Shown here one piece after another: positions 11,990 to 22,788 of a DNA stretch of 64,000 nucleotides (positions are counted from its first letter, which is position 1; the number at the start of each line of letters is the position of its first letter). The DNA lies in contig JBJCIZ010000028.1 of NCBI GenBank assembly GCA_051294375.1, positions 124,001 to 188,000 of the forward strand. The letters run 5' to 3'. The translations under genes were made by a program, and so were the position numbers. The notes under the pieces were generated by a model that did no database searches, had not been told where the DNA came from, and was given only the letters and a program-made list of their open reading frames with translations. Origin of the DNA: Paraspadella gotoi (Eukaryota; Chaetognatha).

Positions 11990-12077
11990 ATGCATACTAA
12001 TGAACATCCACACGCTTGCGACAGTATGGCGGCCAAGGTTTCTCCAGTGTGGAATTTCCTCGCAGCACTCTCATTAA
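11990..12077 (+). pseudogene. Broken 5' end of zinc-finger gene 3
   Basis: ATG at 11990 begins HTNEHPHACD, which lines up with the N-terminal finger of zinc-finger gene 2 ([12 protein letters not shown]). Relative to that gene there is one extra base after TGCGAC and one extra G after GTATG, so QGFSSVEF continues in another frame. A further slip removes the first histidine. The N-terminal finger is therefore unreadable as it stands. Confidence 0.65.
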
Positions 12078-13097
12078 ATCAACATCACGGCAAAGACTGA
12101 TAACTCGTCAACGGAGAGTACAACGACTTTTAATAATGATCGCAGAAAAGCGGACGATCTTCCCTACAGACGCGACACCTGTCAAAGATCCTACGAAACT
12201 AAATCTTCGCTAACGAACCAACGACGATCCCATTCTGTAGAAAAAGCATTTACTTGTGAATTTTGTCGGAAAACCTTTTCATGGCGACATAATTTCAATC
12301 TTCATCTGCGAATTCATACTGGAGAAAAACCGTATGAATGTGATATTTGTCAAAAGGCCTTTTCAATGAGTGGAACTTTGAAAATTCATAGGCGAAGTCA
12401 CACGAAGGAAAAACCTTACGCTTGTCACATTTGTCCAAAGCGTTACACGCAACATCCTCATTTGAAAACTCATCTCGAAAGCCATTCGACGGAGAAAAAA
12501 TACCGTTGTGATAAATGTCCCAAACGTTTTTCACAAAAGATTCTTTTAAAGGTTCACCTCCAGAGTCATTCCGATCGTAAGCCTCACAAATGCGATAATT
12601 GTGAAAGGAGCTTTAAAAGTTCGTCCGAGTTAAAATCCCATCTCCTCACGCACTCTTCGGAAAAACCTCACAGGTGTGACATTTGTCATAAAAGTTTTAG
12701 GCACAAGGGAGGTCTTAGGTCACATGCTAGCACTCATACCGATTTCCGTCCTTACAAGTGTGACATTTGTCGCAAGTGTTTTAAATCTCCGTCGAATCTC
12801 GTCAAGCATCAAAAATTTCATACGAAATTAGAAGAGAGGAATTTTCAGTGTGAAATTTGTCGGGAGTTCTTTTCGAGCAAGACGGCGCTAAAAATTCACG
12901 TACGAACTCACGCGAAAGAAAAACCATATAAGTGTGATATTTGTTCCAAATGTTTTTCACAAATGGGAAATCTCAAATCGCATAGAATAATTCATACTGA
13001 CGATAGGCCTTATAAGTGTGATATTTGTCAGAAAAGCTTTTTTAGATTATCACATCTAAAAAGACATCACAGCACACATACAAAACGAAAGCCTTAA
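12078..13097 (+). CDS. C2H2 zinc-finger gene 3, 10 good fingers, no clear start
   Basis: One frame is open from 12078 to TAA 13097. It begins with a Ser/Thr-rich stretch similar in position to the N-terminal region of zinc-finger gene 1. A degenerate finger follows (YRRDTCQRSYETK): its first cysteine is Arg and its first histidine is lost. Then come ten canonical fingers with EKPY/H linkers. The only in-frame ATG, at 12366, lies inside the second good finger and is not a natural start. It could be a pseudogene, a gene starting from an undetected 5' exon, or a gene damaged by sequence errors in its first 90 bases. Role by family: DNA-binding regulator. The short dispersed repeat follows at 13168. 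Confidence 0.72.
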   Translation: MNITAKTDNSSTESTTTFNNDRRKADDLPYRRDTCQRSYETKSSLTNQRRSHSVEKAFTCEFCRKTFSWRHNFNLHLRIHTGEKPYECDICQKAFSMSGTLKIHRRSHTKEKPYACHICPKRYTQHPHLKTHLESHSTEKKYRCDKCPKRFSQKILLKVHLQSHSDRKPHKCDNCERSFKSSSELKSHLLTHSSEKPHRCDICHKSFRHKGGLRSHASTHTDFRPYKCDICRKCFKSPSNLVKHQKFHTKLEERNFQCEICREFFSSKTALKIHVRTHAKEKPYKCDICSKCFSQMGNLKSHRIIHTDDRPYKCDICQKSFFRLSHLKRHHSTHTKRKP

Positions 13098-13401
13098 TCC
13101 CTTAAACTCGAGCCCTTATCAATTTGTCAAATAATCGTGAGTGAATAAAAAATACTGAGAGAGTCTTTACATAGCTTATTTATTAAACGAATGAAAAATT
13201 AAATATTGGTTTGTTTTAAAGGCGTTCAGGCCCAAGAATCTTTATTTTTATTGGATAAGAGGCGATGGCTTCGTCCAATCAGAAGCCGAATTCGACGCAG
13301 CCAATGAGATCGTTGGATTCTAGTTGTTTGTATCTTTTAACCAGTGGATGCGATGAATCTTGGGCAGAAGCCAGACAAGAATTTCATAGACAGATATGGA
13401 A

Positions 13402-13434
13402 GCCTCTCCTCTCTCTCTCTCTTCTCCTCTCTCT

Positions 13435-13476
<42 letters not shown>

Positions 13477-13505
13477 ACGATGGTTTAATCAACTTCTTCT
13501 GCCGA

Positions 13506-13550
<45 letters not shown>

Positions 13551-13592
13551 ATCTCTCTCTCCTCTTCTCTCTCTCCTCTCTCTCTCTTCTCG
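13402..13592. repeat. (CT)n tracts around a repeated 35-base unit
   Basis: CT tracts enclose GATGACGATGGTTTAATCAA at about 13472, which returns almost unchanged at about 13592 (GATGGTTTCATCAACTTCTT). The CT-plus-unit block has therefore been duplicated in tandem in the 5' region of zinc-finger gene 4. Confidence 0.8.
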
Positions 13593-13884
13593 AATGACGA
13601 TGGTTTCATCAACTTCTTCTGCGATCGTGTGCAAAATATTCCGTCGTCGAGTCGAACGATTTCTAACATCTCCCTCCAAAAAAAAAATATATGGGATCCG
13701 AAAAATATCAATTATTAATCCTGAAATAAACAAATTCATTTTCTTTCAAACCAAAAAAAAAAAACAAACAACAAATAAATAACAAAAACGAAAACTAAAA
13801 AACTTTGTTTAGAAAAAATCGAGACAACTTAATTTGATTTTTTTTATATTAAATAAAGAACCGGATATAAAATTAAAAAACACA

Positions 13885-15336
13885 ATGGACGACGCAGTGA
13901 AATCCAATTCACCCAAAGAACTTAATGAAACTCAAACTCAAGAAAAACTGTCAATGACGAAAAACTCATTGGGTAACGAAGCGAATCTTCTTCCTGAGGT
14001 CATAGAGAAACGATTTCAATGTGAAATATGTCCTAAATCCTTCAAAACAAAACAAAAGCTAAAGGTGCATCTCGTAACGCATAGTGAGGAAAAACCTTTT
14101 GAATGTGAAGTTTGTCATAAATGTTTTAAGTTCAAAATCAGTTTAAATGCACACTCTGCAACTCATTTGACTGAAAAACCATTTCAATGTAAAATGTGTC
14201 GCAAATCTTTTAAAACATACAGAGTATTACAGCAGCATATTGCAACGCATTATAAAGAAAAACCTTTTGAATGTGAAGTTTGTCATAAATTCTTCAGGAT
14301 GAAAATTCATTTAAAGTTACATTCTGTCGTTCATTCTAATGAAAAACTATTTTTATGTCAAATTTGTCAAAAATCCTTCAAAAGAAAATCTGAACTAAAT
14401 CGACATTCATCAACGCATAAGTCACATTATGTCGTTCATACCAAAGAAAAACGTTTTTTGTGTGAAATTTGTAAAGTATCGTTCAAAACGGAAAAAAGCC
14501 TTAAGAAGCATGTACTACGGCATGATAAAGAAAAATCTTTTGATTGTAAAATATGTCATGAATCCTTCCAAACAAAACAGGAACTAAATATTCATGATGG
14601 CACGCATTGTAAAGAAAAACTATTTGTTTGCAAACTTTGTCCAAAATCTTTCAAGATAAAATCGAAGCTAAACCAGCATTTTCAACGGCATACTGCAAAG
14701 GAGCAATATAAATGTGAAATCTGTCAAAAATGTTTTAAGACGGGAAGCGCGTTGAAGGTACATGGCATTATTCATTCGAGTGAGAAGCCATTTTCATGTG
14801 AAATTTGTCAAAAATGCTACAAAAGAAAATATGAACTAAAGATCCATTTCATAACACATACTACACAGGAAAAACAATTTGAGTGTGGAAGTTGTGAGAA
14901 AACCTTTTTACGAAAAGATCTTTTACAAAAACATTCTAAAATTCATTCTCAAGAGAAACCATTCCAATGTGATATTTGCCAAAAGTCCTTCAAAACAATT
15001 GGATATCTCACGACGCATAAAAAATCTCATTCTTCAGAGAAACCATTTGAATGTGAGATCTGTCATAAGACCTTTCACGTCAAGGGAAATCTAACAAGTC
15101 ATTCTAATATTCACAGAAAAGAGACGCCATACCAATGTCAAATTTGCCTAAAGTCCTTTAAGACAAAACAGTATCTTAGTTTTCATTTAAAAGTTCATAA
15201 TACAGAGAGACCATTTGAATGTGAGGTTTGTCGAAAGACCTTCAAAAACAAGAGTGATCTAAAAAGGCATTCTCCAAATCACGATCAAGACCAATCAATT
15301 GATTGTAAAAGTTGTCATAAAAAACTTTTCAAATAA
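13885..15336 (+). CDS. C2H2 zinc-finger protein 4, 15 fingers plus a cut 16th
   Basis: I choose ATG 13885 (MDDAVKSNSPKEL) over the open-frame limit at 13834, because upstream codons are Phe/Ile-rich noise. About 50 acidic/polar residues precede 15 C2H2 fingers, with EKPF linkers rather than the EKPY of genes 1-3, so this is a distinct branch of the cluster. A stray KSHYVVH half-finger lies between fingers 5 and 6. The frame stops at 15334-15336 inside finger 16. Skipping one A of the A6 run at about 15318-15323 would continue it into NFSNKSYIRIHLKTH, completing finger 16 and entering finger 17. A homopolymer indel, real or technical, therefore defines this stop. Confidence 0.88.
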   Translation: MDDAVKSNSPKELNETQTQEKLSMTKNSLGNEANLLPEVIEKRFQCEICPKSFKTKQKLKVHLVTHSEEKPFECEVCHKCFKFKISLNAHSATHLTEKPFQCKMCRKSFKTYRVLQQHIATHYKEKPFECEVCHKFFRMKIHLKLHSVVHSNEKLFLCQICQKSFKRKSELNRHSSTHKSHYVVHTKEKRFLCEICKVSFKTEKSLKKHVLRHDKEKSFDCKICHESFQTKQELNIHDGTHCKEKLFVCKLCPKSFKIKSKLNQHFQRHTAKEQYKCEICQKCFKTGSALKVHGIIHSSEKPFSCEICQKCYKRKYELKIHFITHTTQEKQFECGSCEKTFLRKDLLQKHSKIHSQEKPFQCDICQKSFKTIGYLTTHKKSHSSEKPFECEICHKTFHVKGNLTSHSNIHRKETPYQCQICLKSFKTKQYLSFHLKVHNTERPFECEVCRKTFKNKSDLKRHSPNHDQDQSIDCKSCHKKLFK

Positions 15337-15709
15337 AAGTTACATACGAATACATCTTAAAACACATTCCGAAGAGAAGACATACAAGTGTGATATTTGT
15401 CAAAAGGGATATTCACTCAAAACATATTTAAAGCAGCATCTCAAGTCACATATGAAAGAAAGATTTATAAATGTGACGTTTGTCATAAGTCTTCTCAAAA
15501 AGAGGGAATCTTAACAATCATATTAAAACTCATACAAAAGAAAAGCCATATGCATGTGTGATTTGCCAGAGAAGTTTTTTAAGAGAAGAACATGTAAAAA
15601 TTCATCTCAGAATCATACAAAAGAAAAGCCATATAAGTGTGAGATTTGCCAAAACGGTTTTTCAACAAAAGAAAGTATGAAGAGACATCTTTACACTCAT
15701 TTTGTCTAG
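15337..15709 (+). pseudogene. Out-of-frame 3' end of zinc-finger gene 4
   Basis: Remains of about four more fingers continue to TAG 15707-15709: TYKCDICQKGYSLKTYLKQH, YKCDVCHKS, YACVICQRSFLREEHVK and YKCEICQNGFSTKESMKRH. Each lies in a different frame from the one before, so at least four indels have accumulated in 370 bases. AATAAA at 15754 suggests the original gene ended here. Confidence 0.8.
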
Positions 15710-15753
15710 ATCATCTACGTCACTTCTAAATAATATTACTATAAAAGATGTGA

Positions 15754-15759
15754 AATAAA
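15754..15759 (+). promoter_or_regulatory. Polyadenylation signal of zinc-finger gene 4
   Basis: AATAAA 45 bases after the last ancestral stop codon (15709), not after the earlier stop at 15336. Confidence 0.5.
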
Positions 15760-16537
15760 TTCAGAGATCAATCCAAATCTCAAAACTAATGCTAAAGAGA
15801 TTCCATGTATGTCTTTTATTTTTAGAAATATTTTTAAATTGCTAGTTTTTTGTCGAAGGTTAAATCTGAGTTATGTGAAAGTTTGAAACCAAAATTTAGC
15901 AATTTCGAAAACTAATTTATTAATGCATAATAATCATTATTTTTCCCCTTTTTTACTAATATAGAAACTCAGCTTAATTTGTGTATAGTACTATCCCTAT
16001 TATATTATTAAAAAAATTTTTTTTTAATTCTGAAAACAGATTCAGATTGCTTCTTAAACAATGATAAATATGAATCGTTTTAAAATATTAAGTCGTTTAG
16101 GTTAAAATTGCATTTCTATTTTTTAAATTGAAAAATTAAAAATTTTAGTAAATTATAAAATACCATTTATAAATACATTTCACTGGTACCAATAATTTAT
16201 CAAATCAAAAAAAGATTTACCAACATATTCTTTTGAGTTTTATATTTATATTTACTGCTTTAAATTTAATCAATTTTATTTTATTCACAGCACTATGTAC
16301 TTAGCAGCCAACCATAAGTATAACAAGTTTGAGCAAACAATGTCGGATCTGCCTAGGATAATTAATTAATTAATTAATCGATTAATTAATTCATTAATTA
16401 ATTTTAATAATTAATTATAATTTTATTATCATCATCGATGTCTTAAAATTGAGTCAGGACAGTTATTAAATGTTTTGTTTACATTTTATCAAAACAAACA
16501 AATATCCTTTATTTTATTTTATGTCTCCTTCTCTCTC

Positions 16538-16620
<83 letters not shown>

Positions 16621-16890
16621 CTTCAGTATAACTAACAGTTGAAGTAATATAACCGTGTAATCTTGATAGAATAGCTTGAAGTAAAATGGAAGTACAAAAA
16701 GTAGTAGAAGTATAATTAATTGTTAAAGTAACAGGATCGTGCTAAATTCTATTTTTGATAAAGTAGCTTTTGAGGTAGTTTTGAAAACTGGCCTAAAGCT
16801 CTACTCCTATTTTCAATATCAATATCAATATCTCTCTCTCTCTTTTTATGCAATTGCGACGATCCTTATGCTTTCAAGATTTTTTTAACT
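15760..16890. other. AT-rich intergenic DNA with ATTA repeats and a CT tract
   Basis: No gene seen. ATTAATTA-type palindromic sequence lies at 16358-16425 and a (CT)n tract at about 16530-16616. Confidence 0.5.
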
Positions 16891-16894
16891 TGCA

Positions 16895-17911
16895 TCATTT
16901 TTTTTCAACTTGCATAATTTTTTCAACTTGCATTCCGTCAAAACTTTATATCTAGCTTCTTCACTCACTTTCCTACCGGCTCACAAAATTTTCATCTCAA
17001 TCTATCATGGGTTTAAAATAATATACGTACGTTTTACCAAAACTTTATATCAAGCTTCGTCACACATTTTCCTACCCACACACAAAATTTCAACGCAATT
17101 ATCCATCCAATTATGATTAATTAGAGTACTTATTGGTTAAATAAGTAAAAAGATTTTAGTAAATGCGACTTATGTTTTTTTCCATTTAAACTAATTTCCA
17201 CTCACACGATTCCATCGCAACTTTATATCCAGCTTTATCACACACTTTCCTACCCACACACAAATTTAATTCCCAATCCAATCAGCCAATCATGAGTTAT
17301 TGGAGCTTTTTGCTAAGGTGAGACGGATGGACGGATTGATTGACTAATTAATTAAATATTGATTAATTTATTTACTAATTGATTAATTAACTGATTAATT
17401 ATTTGATTTATTAATAAATCCTGCATATACATTTAATATAAAAGGAAAAAGAAGCATAATCAATTAGTGAAACAGGATTTTTTTTTCCATTTAAACTCAT
17501 TTCCACTCAAACGATTCCATCGAAACTTGGTTTCCTGTTCAATCACACACTTTCCTACCCACATACAAATTCAGGTCAATCAGCCCATCCACTAATGAGC
17601 AATTGGTGTTCAAATAGTGAATATATTTTTTTGTTTTTTCCATTTAAACTCATTTCCACTCGGACGATTCCATCGAAACTTCATATCCAGCTCAATCACA
17701 CACTTAGCTATTCAAATCCATCCTTCCAATCACGAGTAATTGGTGTTTTTTGCTAAGGTGGGACGGACGGACGGACGACAAATCATTTTTTTTTGCATAA
17801 TTTATCATAATTCGATGTCTGACATGATATAAGTATTGCCCGACAAATATTGAGGGGCGGACGCACGGACCGACAAAGTGAATTATAGAGTCGGGATCTG
17901 CCTGATAAGCT
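16895..17911 (-). repeat. Dispersed repeat family A, tandem partial copies
   Basis: At least three imperfect copies share CATTTAAACTCATTTCCACT, GATTCCATCGAAACTT, CACACACTTTCCTACCCACA and AATCATGAGTTATTGG. The last copy also has (GGAC)n and a terminal part with CATAATTTATCATAATTCGA and GAATTATAGAGTCGGGATCT. Other copies are at 28022-28383 and 38716-39000 (opposite orientation) and 40728-40935. No coding capacity is visible. Confidence 0.8.
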
Positions 17912-18395
17912 AATAAAACTAATAAAAAGCTATGCAGGTTTGATATTTGCCGGAATAACTTTAGAGACAACAACTAAATATGGGTATAACTTTAAAATAA
18001 AAACTACCCATAATAATCCGAGGTGGAATCGTCTCAACCAACACAACTAGATCGATGGTCTTCTTGACCAATAAACATTCTCGCTCTTGATCCCGTTTTT
18101 AGACATAAAAATGGTTGTATTGCAGTTAGGGTGAATTTTGATTGTTGTTACATTTGCTTTGTCAACATAGTCCGTTCTTTTTGTAAAAGCTTTTTTGTAA
18201 ATAAATAGAAATTTCGATTTGTATTTAAAAATATGTTTCCATGATTTTTATTCCCTGAACAACTAATCAAAGAATTTAGCCTAGCGCTCAATACACAATA
18301 CAGATATAAAAGAATTGGGAAACAACATAAATATGCATCCATTTAATAAATAATATATCTTGTGGTATGATATTTTAATTATTGAAGAGATAGTG
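17912..18395. other. Intergenic DNA
   Basis: No gene or RNA recognised; short open frames here have no motif. Confidence 0.4.
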
Positions 18396-18603
18396 ATATT
18401 TGTTATGTGTTAGTGACAGAACAATTCAATATAAGCAGTCCCTGAGCTTCGGATCCGGCTGTCACACCATGTTAGAGGCGGGTTAAGCGGCCCGACCCTC
18501 TTCACTGCTAGGCGACTACCGGGATAGAACCCCGGACCTTTGGGTTGGGAGGCGAATGACTTGCCTCCGGCACCAATGGCCGCTGACGCACGGTTTTATT
18601 GTA
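18396..18603 (-). mobile_element. tRNA-derived SINE-like element, copy 1
   Basis: On the minus strand it reads a tRNA-like head: an A-box-like TGGTGCCGGAGG, an anticodon-arm-like TTCGCCTCCCAACCC, then a B-box-like GGTTCTATCCC. A non-tRNA body with CGCTTAACCCGCCT-type sequence follows. Five copies occur in this window. No reverse transcriptase is encoded, as expected for a SINE. Confidence 0.65.
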
Positions 18604-19440
18604 CCCGGAGCCTATTGTCCATGACAATTTTGTCAAAAACCAGATGAGAGTTCCATATATGAATACAAAATCGAAGCTAAACAGGTGCATTATATATAAT
18701 TATATATATCTCTCTCTCTCTGTAATTTAGAAAATATTAAAGTCACTTTCTGCTCTCTGATTCAGATAGATAAATTATACACTTATGGGGTATTTAAATT
18801 GTTAATGAAAAAAAAATCTCGAGATAAACAACCTGACTTCATATCGCATCATCAATTAAAGTGCATTTGCATATCGTAGTAAATAGTCTTTTCCAACCGC
18901 GTCGATATACCTCCAAATAAATATAACTTATTTAGCTTAATTCATCTTTGTTATAACATAATTACCACATTCCATTTTACAACCTGGCCTTGACATTATT
19001 CATCAAGTCGTCAAGTCAATGATTTTTTTTTCCCGCCAAATTAGAAGTCGGCAGTCGATCGTTTCTTTATAAAATGGTATTCGCTAATCGTTTCTCCATT
19101 GACAAGAGTATAGGTTTCTGACCAGTGTATTTTATATATTTAGCTAAGTATATATCCAACTTCGGTATTTGCAACGAACGTTTGTTCGTCAATTCGTTAA
19201 AATGAGTTTATCACTTTTGTTCAACTGTCGTTTAAGAAATTAAAAGAGAGGAAATTTAAAAAAAAACAACCAATGTTTGAACTTATTTATTAATTTGTTA
19301 AATTTAAGTTTGAACTCATATATTCGTTTGATACCTGCGCGATCGCGAAAGAAGCAATAGAGCCAAATTCAAATGAACAAATGATCACAAATTAAACAAT
19401 TATAATTAAATATAAATTATAGATTTTAAAATAACCAACT
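18604..19440. other. Intergenic or upstream intron DNA
   Basis: No gene seen. If the GPCR gene has a TM1 exon, it is not recognisable in this interval. Confidence 0.4.
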
Positions 19441-19460
19441 TCCAAATCGATTTTCTCATA

Positions 19461-20624
19461 TTCTTCTCCTCTCCCTTTCCTCTTTCCCATCTCCTCTCTC
19501 CCCCTCCTCCCTCCCCTTCTCTCCTCCCTTCCTCCTTCCTCCCGCTCTCTTCCCCTGTTCCTTCTCCTCCCCCTCTCCTCCCCTACTTCCCCTCCCCAAC
19601 CTCCCTCCCTCCCCCCTCTCTCTCCTCCCTCCCTCCTTCCCTCCGTCTCTTCCCCCTCTTCTCCTCCCTCTCCTCCCCTACCTTCCCTCCCCCACTCCCT
19701 CCTCCCCCTCTCCTCTCTCCTCCTCCTTCCTCCTCTCCCTTCCCTCTCCCTTCTCCTCCCCTCCCGCTCGCTCTCCTTCCCTCCCTCCTCCCCTCCCTTC
19801 CTTCCCCCTTTCCTTCTCTTCCCTCCTCTCTCCCCTACTTCTCCCCCACTCCCTCCCCCTCGCTCTCCTTCCCTCCCTCCTTCCCTCCCTCTTCCCCCTT
19901 TCCTTCTCTCCCCCTCTCCCTCCCAACTTCCCCCTCCCCCACTCCCTCCCCTCTCTCATCCTCCCTCCCTCCCTCTCCCTTCCCCTCTCCCTTCTCCTCC
20001 CCTCACCCCTCGCTCTCCTTCCCTCCTCCTTCCCTCCCTCTGCTCTTCCCCCTTTCCTTCTCCTCCCCCTCTCCTCCCCTACTTCCCCTCCCCCACTCCC
20101 TCCCCCCTCTCTCTCCTCCTCCCTCCTTCCCTCCCTCTCTCTTCCCCCTCTCCTTCTCCCTCCCCGCTCCTCCCTACTTCCCCCTCCCCACTCCCTCCCC
20201 CCTCTCTCCTCCCTCCCTCCTTCCCACCCTCTCCCTTCCCCCTCTCCCCTTTCCTCCTCCCCTCCCCTCGCTCTCCCTCCCTCCTTCCCTCCCGCTCTCT
20301 TCCCCCTCTCCCCTTCTCCTCCCTCCCCCTCACTCCTCCCCCTCTTCCTCCTCCCACCCTCCTTCCCCTCTCCTTCTCCTCTTCCTCTCTCCCTGCCTCT
20401 CTCTCTCCTCCCCCTTCTCTTCTCCTCCCTCCCTCCTTCCCTCCCTCTTCCCCCTCTCCTTCTCCTCCCCTCTCCTCCCCTACCTCCCTCTCCCCTCCCC
20501 CACTCCCTCCCACCCCCACTCCCTCCTCCCCCTCTCCTCCCTCCCTCCCTCCCCTCTCCTTCTCCTCTTCTCTCTCCCTTCCCCTCTCCCTCTCTCCTCC
20601 CCCCTCTCCCTCCTCCTCTCCCTC
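19461..20624 (+). repeat. About 1.16-kb pure pyrimidine tract
   Basis: Almost every base is C or T, arranged as irregular CTCC, CCCT and TCCCTCC words without a fixed period. It runs straight into the AG of the acceptor before the TM2-3 exon of the GPCR. Long purine-rich frames on the minus strand (Gly/Glu/Arg only) are artefacts. Such mirror-rich homopurine-homopyrimidine DNA can form triplexes. Confidence 0.95.
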
Positions 20625-20626
20625 AG

Positions 20627-20836
20627 ATCCTCCACAGTCGTCCTCCTCTGCATCCTGGCGACGGTCGACCTTCGTTCTTCTCCTCACCAACCAAGCGGGA
20701 CTCTGTCTCCGTCCGCTCTTCATGTACAAAGGCTCCAAGCAGCTTGCCAAGAGCTTCCTCAGGGTCCATCTCTCCTACAGTTCGGTTCTCATGATCTTCT
20801 CCAACGTTCTGCAGCTCTCCAACATCTGGAACACTG
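20627..20836 (+). CDS. Class A GPCR exon: TM2, first extracellular loop, most of TM3
   Basis: The exon lies between CTCAG|ATCC and ACTG|GTGGGT. One frame reads TVVLLCILATVDL, a TM2 helix with the LAxxDL motif. After a single-base slip near 20672 the other frame reads FVLLLTNQAGLCLRPLF, a loop, and then SSVLMIFSNVLQLSNIWNT (TM3). The exon ends in phase 1, and joining it to the exon at 26171 gives WNTVGSLHERYL, with the ERY motif at the cytoplasmic end of TM3. The pattern fits peptide-type rhodopsin-class receptors of the plasma membrane. The missing T in the TM2 codons is either a lesion or a consensus error. A TM1 exon was not found. Confidence 0.7.
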
Positions 20837-21451
20837 GTGGGTGGTCAAAAGGTTGTCTGTCTGTCCGTCTGTGTGTCTGTTGGTTTGTCTGGTTGTCTCT
20901 CTTTCTTCCCTTCTTTCCTTCTTTCTTTCTTTATTTCTTTTTTTTTAATGTCTCTCTCTTTAACTTTCTCTCTGTTTGTCTTACCGTTTCTGTCTTTCTG
21001 TCTGCAGAAAATGTCGATTTTCGAGCTGCCGATTCGGTTTTTGCTTCGCCCATAACAAAATGTTTTTTTGAACATGAGTCGCCGTAGGAATTAAGAAGAA
21101 AGTCGTTTTATCAAATAAATAAATATGCATTTCTCCATTAAAAAAAAAGGTTCTCGTAAAACCGTAAAAACGATGTTTCCCTGGGCAAAACAATTTCAAT
21201 GAGGTTGACAAGTAAAATTACCTAATTCTCGATAAACTCACGAAAATCGAGGCAGGAGACAAAGCGCGCGAAATTATTGGCCGATGTAAAACTGGCGAGA
21301 GACAGAATTGGCTACGCGTTCTAAATCGAGGTGAAACATCTTTAACAATGTCTTTCTTTCTTTCTTTTTTATCTTTCTTTCTTTCTTTCTTTTTGTCCAT
21401 TTTTTAATTTCTTTCTTCTCTCTTCCTCTTTCTCTCTCATTCTCTTTCATT

Positions 21452-21531
<80 letters not shown>

Positions 21532-21540
21532 TCATATACT
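20837..21540. other. Intron of the GPCR gene
   Basis: It contains TCTG/TGTCTG and TTTC-rich simple sequence (20860-21010, 21350-21400) and CT tracts (21420-21530). No exon recognised. Confidence 0.5.
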
Positions 21541-22157
21541 CTCTCAATTCTAAGAGCGCCAAACTCGAGTCAAACTGAAAAAGTATTTCCGTTTTGTTTA
21601 CACGTCTGTGTCGGCGCCATTAAACTTCCTCTTTTCTCGGCCAAAGCGTTGGCTAATATCTCTCTCTCTCTCTCTCTCCCTCTCTCTCTCCCTCCCTCTC
21701 TCTCTTTCTCTCTCCCTTCTTGGAACGGAAAAGGGGAAGGAATATTGATAATTTGCATTTATAGTAGTTAAAATTATTCCACGGCAAAACGAGGCGTATT
21801 TGATTGTGAATTTAATCTCTGCCGAGGAAAATACAATTAAAATAAAAATAATAAACGTTTTCGTTTTTAATTTCCTGTAAAAATATTATACTTTGTCAAA
21901 TTTCAAATTACATTTAACAATAAGAAATTCAATTCTTTACTTGAAAAGTTTTTAAACCGTAAAGATTGTAAACTTTTTCGTCCCACTCTCTCGCTCTCTC
22001 TCTCGCTCTCGCTCTCTATCTCTGTTTTAACGATAATCATTAATTAAGAAATCGTACAAACTTTTTTGTTACTTTTTAAATTGAATTGTTTTTAAAAATA
22101 AATTTACAACTTTTAAAACATTAAAAACGAGGTTAACAACTTCAACAAATCTGTCCG

Positions 22158-22224
<67 letters not shown>

Positions 22225-22390
22225 GTCTCTCTTTTTCCCTAGGAGGAATAGAGTCGCTTGATTCAGGAGCTGAATATAAATAAAAAAAATTAATTCAAGA
22301 TGAATGCTTTTTCTCTCAAATCGAAAATGAGCGAAAAAAAAAGGGAAAAGGGAGAAAAACTCCATTGAAACTCGGAGAAAATGAAAATCG

Positions 22391-22648
22391 GGCCTTATTT
22401 ACCGAAAGCGTCACAATTCATCTTTAATTCGGATTATATTAAGGATAAAGTAAAGGTTTGGTTAGGTTACGTTATGTTAGGGATTAGGTTAATTATTAGG
22501 GTTAGGCAATTTGGGTTTAGGGTTAGGGTTTGGGATAATTTTAACGATTAATATTTAAGTTAGGGTCAGATTTAAGGTTACATATTAAGCTCAAAATTTA
22601 ATTCAGGGATTGAATAACAGAAATAGGGCGCTTTTGGAAAAAGGAGCC
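22391..22648. mobile_element. MITE-like element 1
   Basis: The left end GGCCTTATTTACCGAAAGCG is an imperfect inverted repeat of the right end GGCGCTTTTGGAAAAAGGAG. The inside, about 215 bases, is rich in GGTTAGG and TTAGGGTT words. No frame is open. The family recurs at 24006, 25745, 45105 and 48948. Confidence 0.6.
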
Positions 22649-22740
22649 TCCCTTTGGACAGACTTGGGTGGGTTAGGCCTTCATCCCTCTCAAACGATAA
22701 TATCCAAGCGGGACGCATCCTCTCCCTCTCTCCCTCTCTT

Positions 22741-22788
<48 letters not shown>

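Noticed and set aside
19678-20750. Long minus-strand frames made of Gly, Glu and Arg across the pyrimidine tract
   Set aside because: They are the direct consequence of purine-only sequence, which lacks stop codons of most types in some frames; no domain or start context.
22440-22545. Interstitial telomere array
   Set aside because: GGTTAGG/TTAGGGTT words are degenerate and bounded by inverted repeats; better explained as the interior of a MITE-like element.
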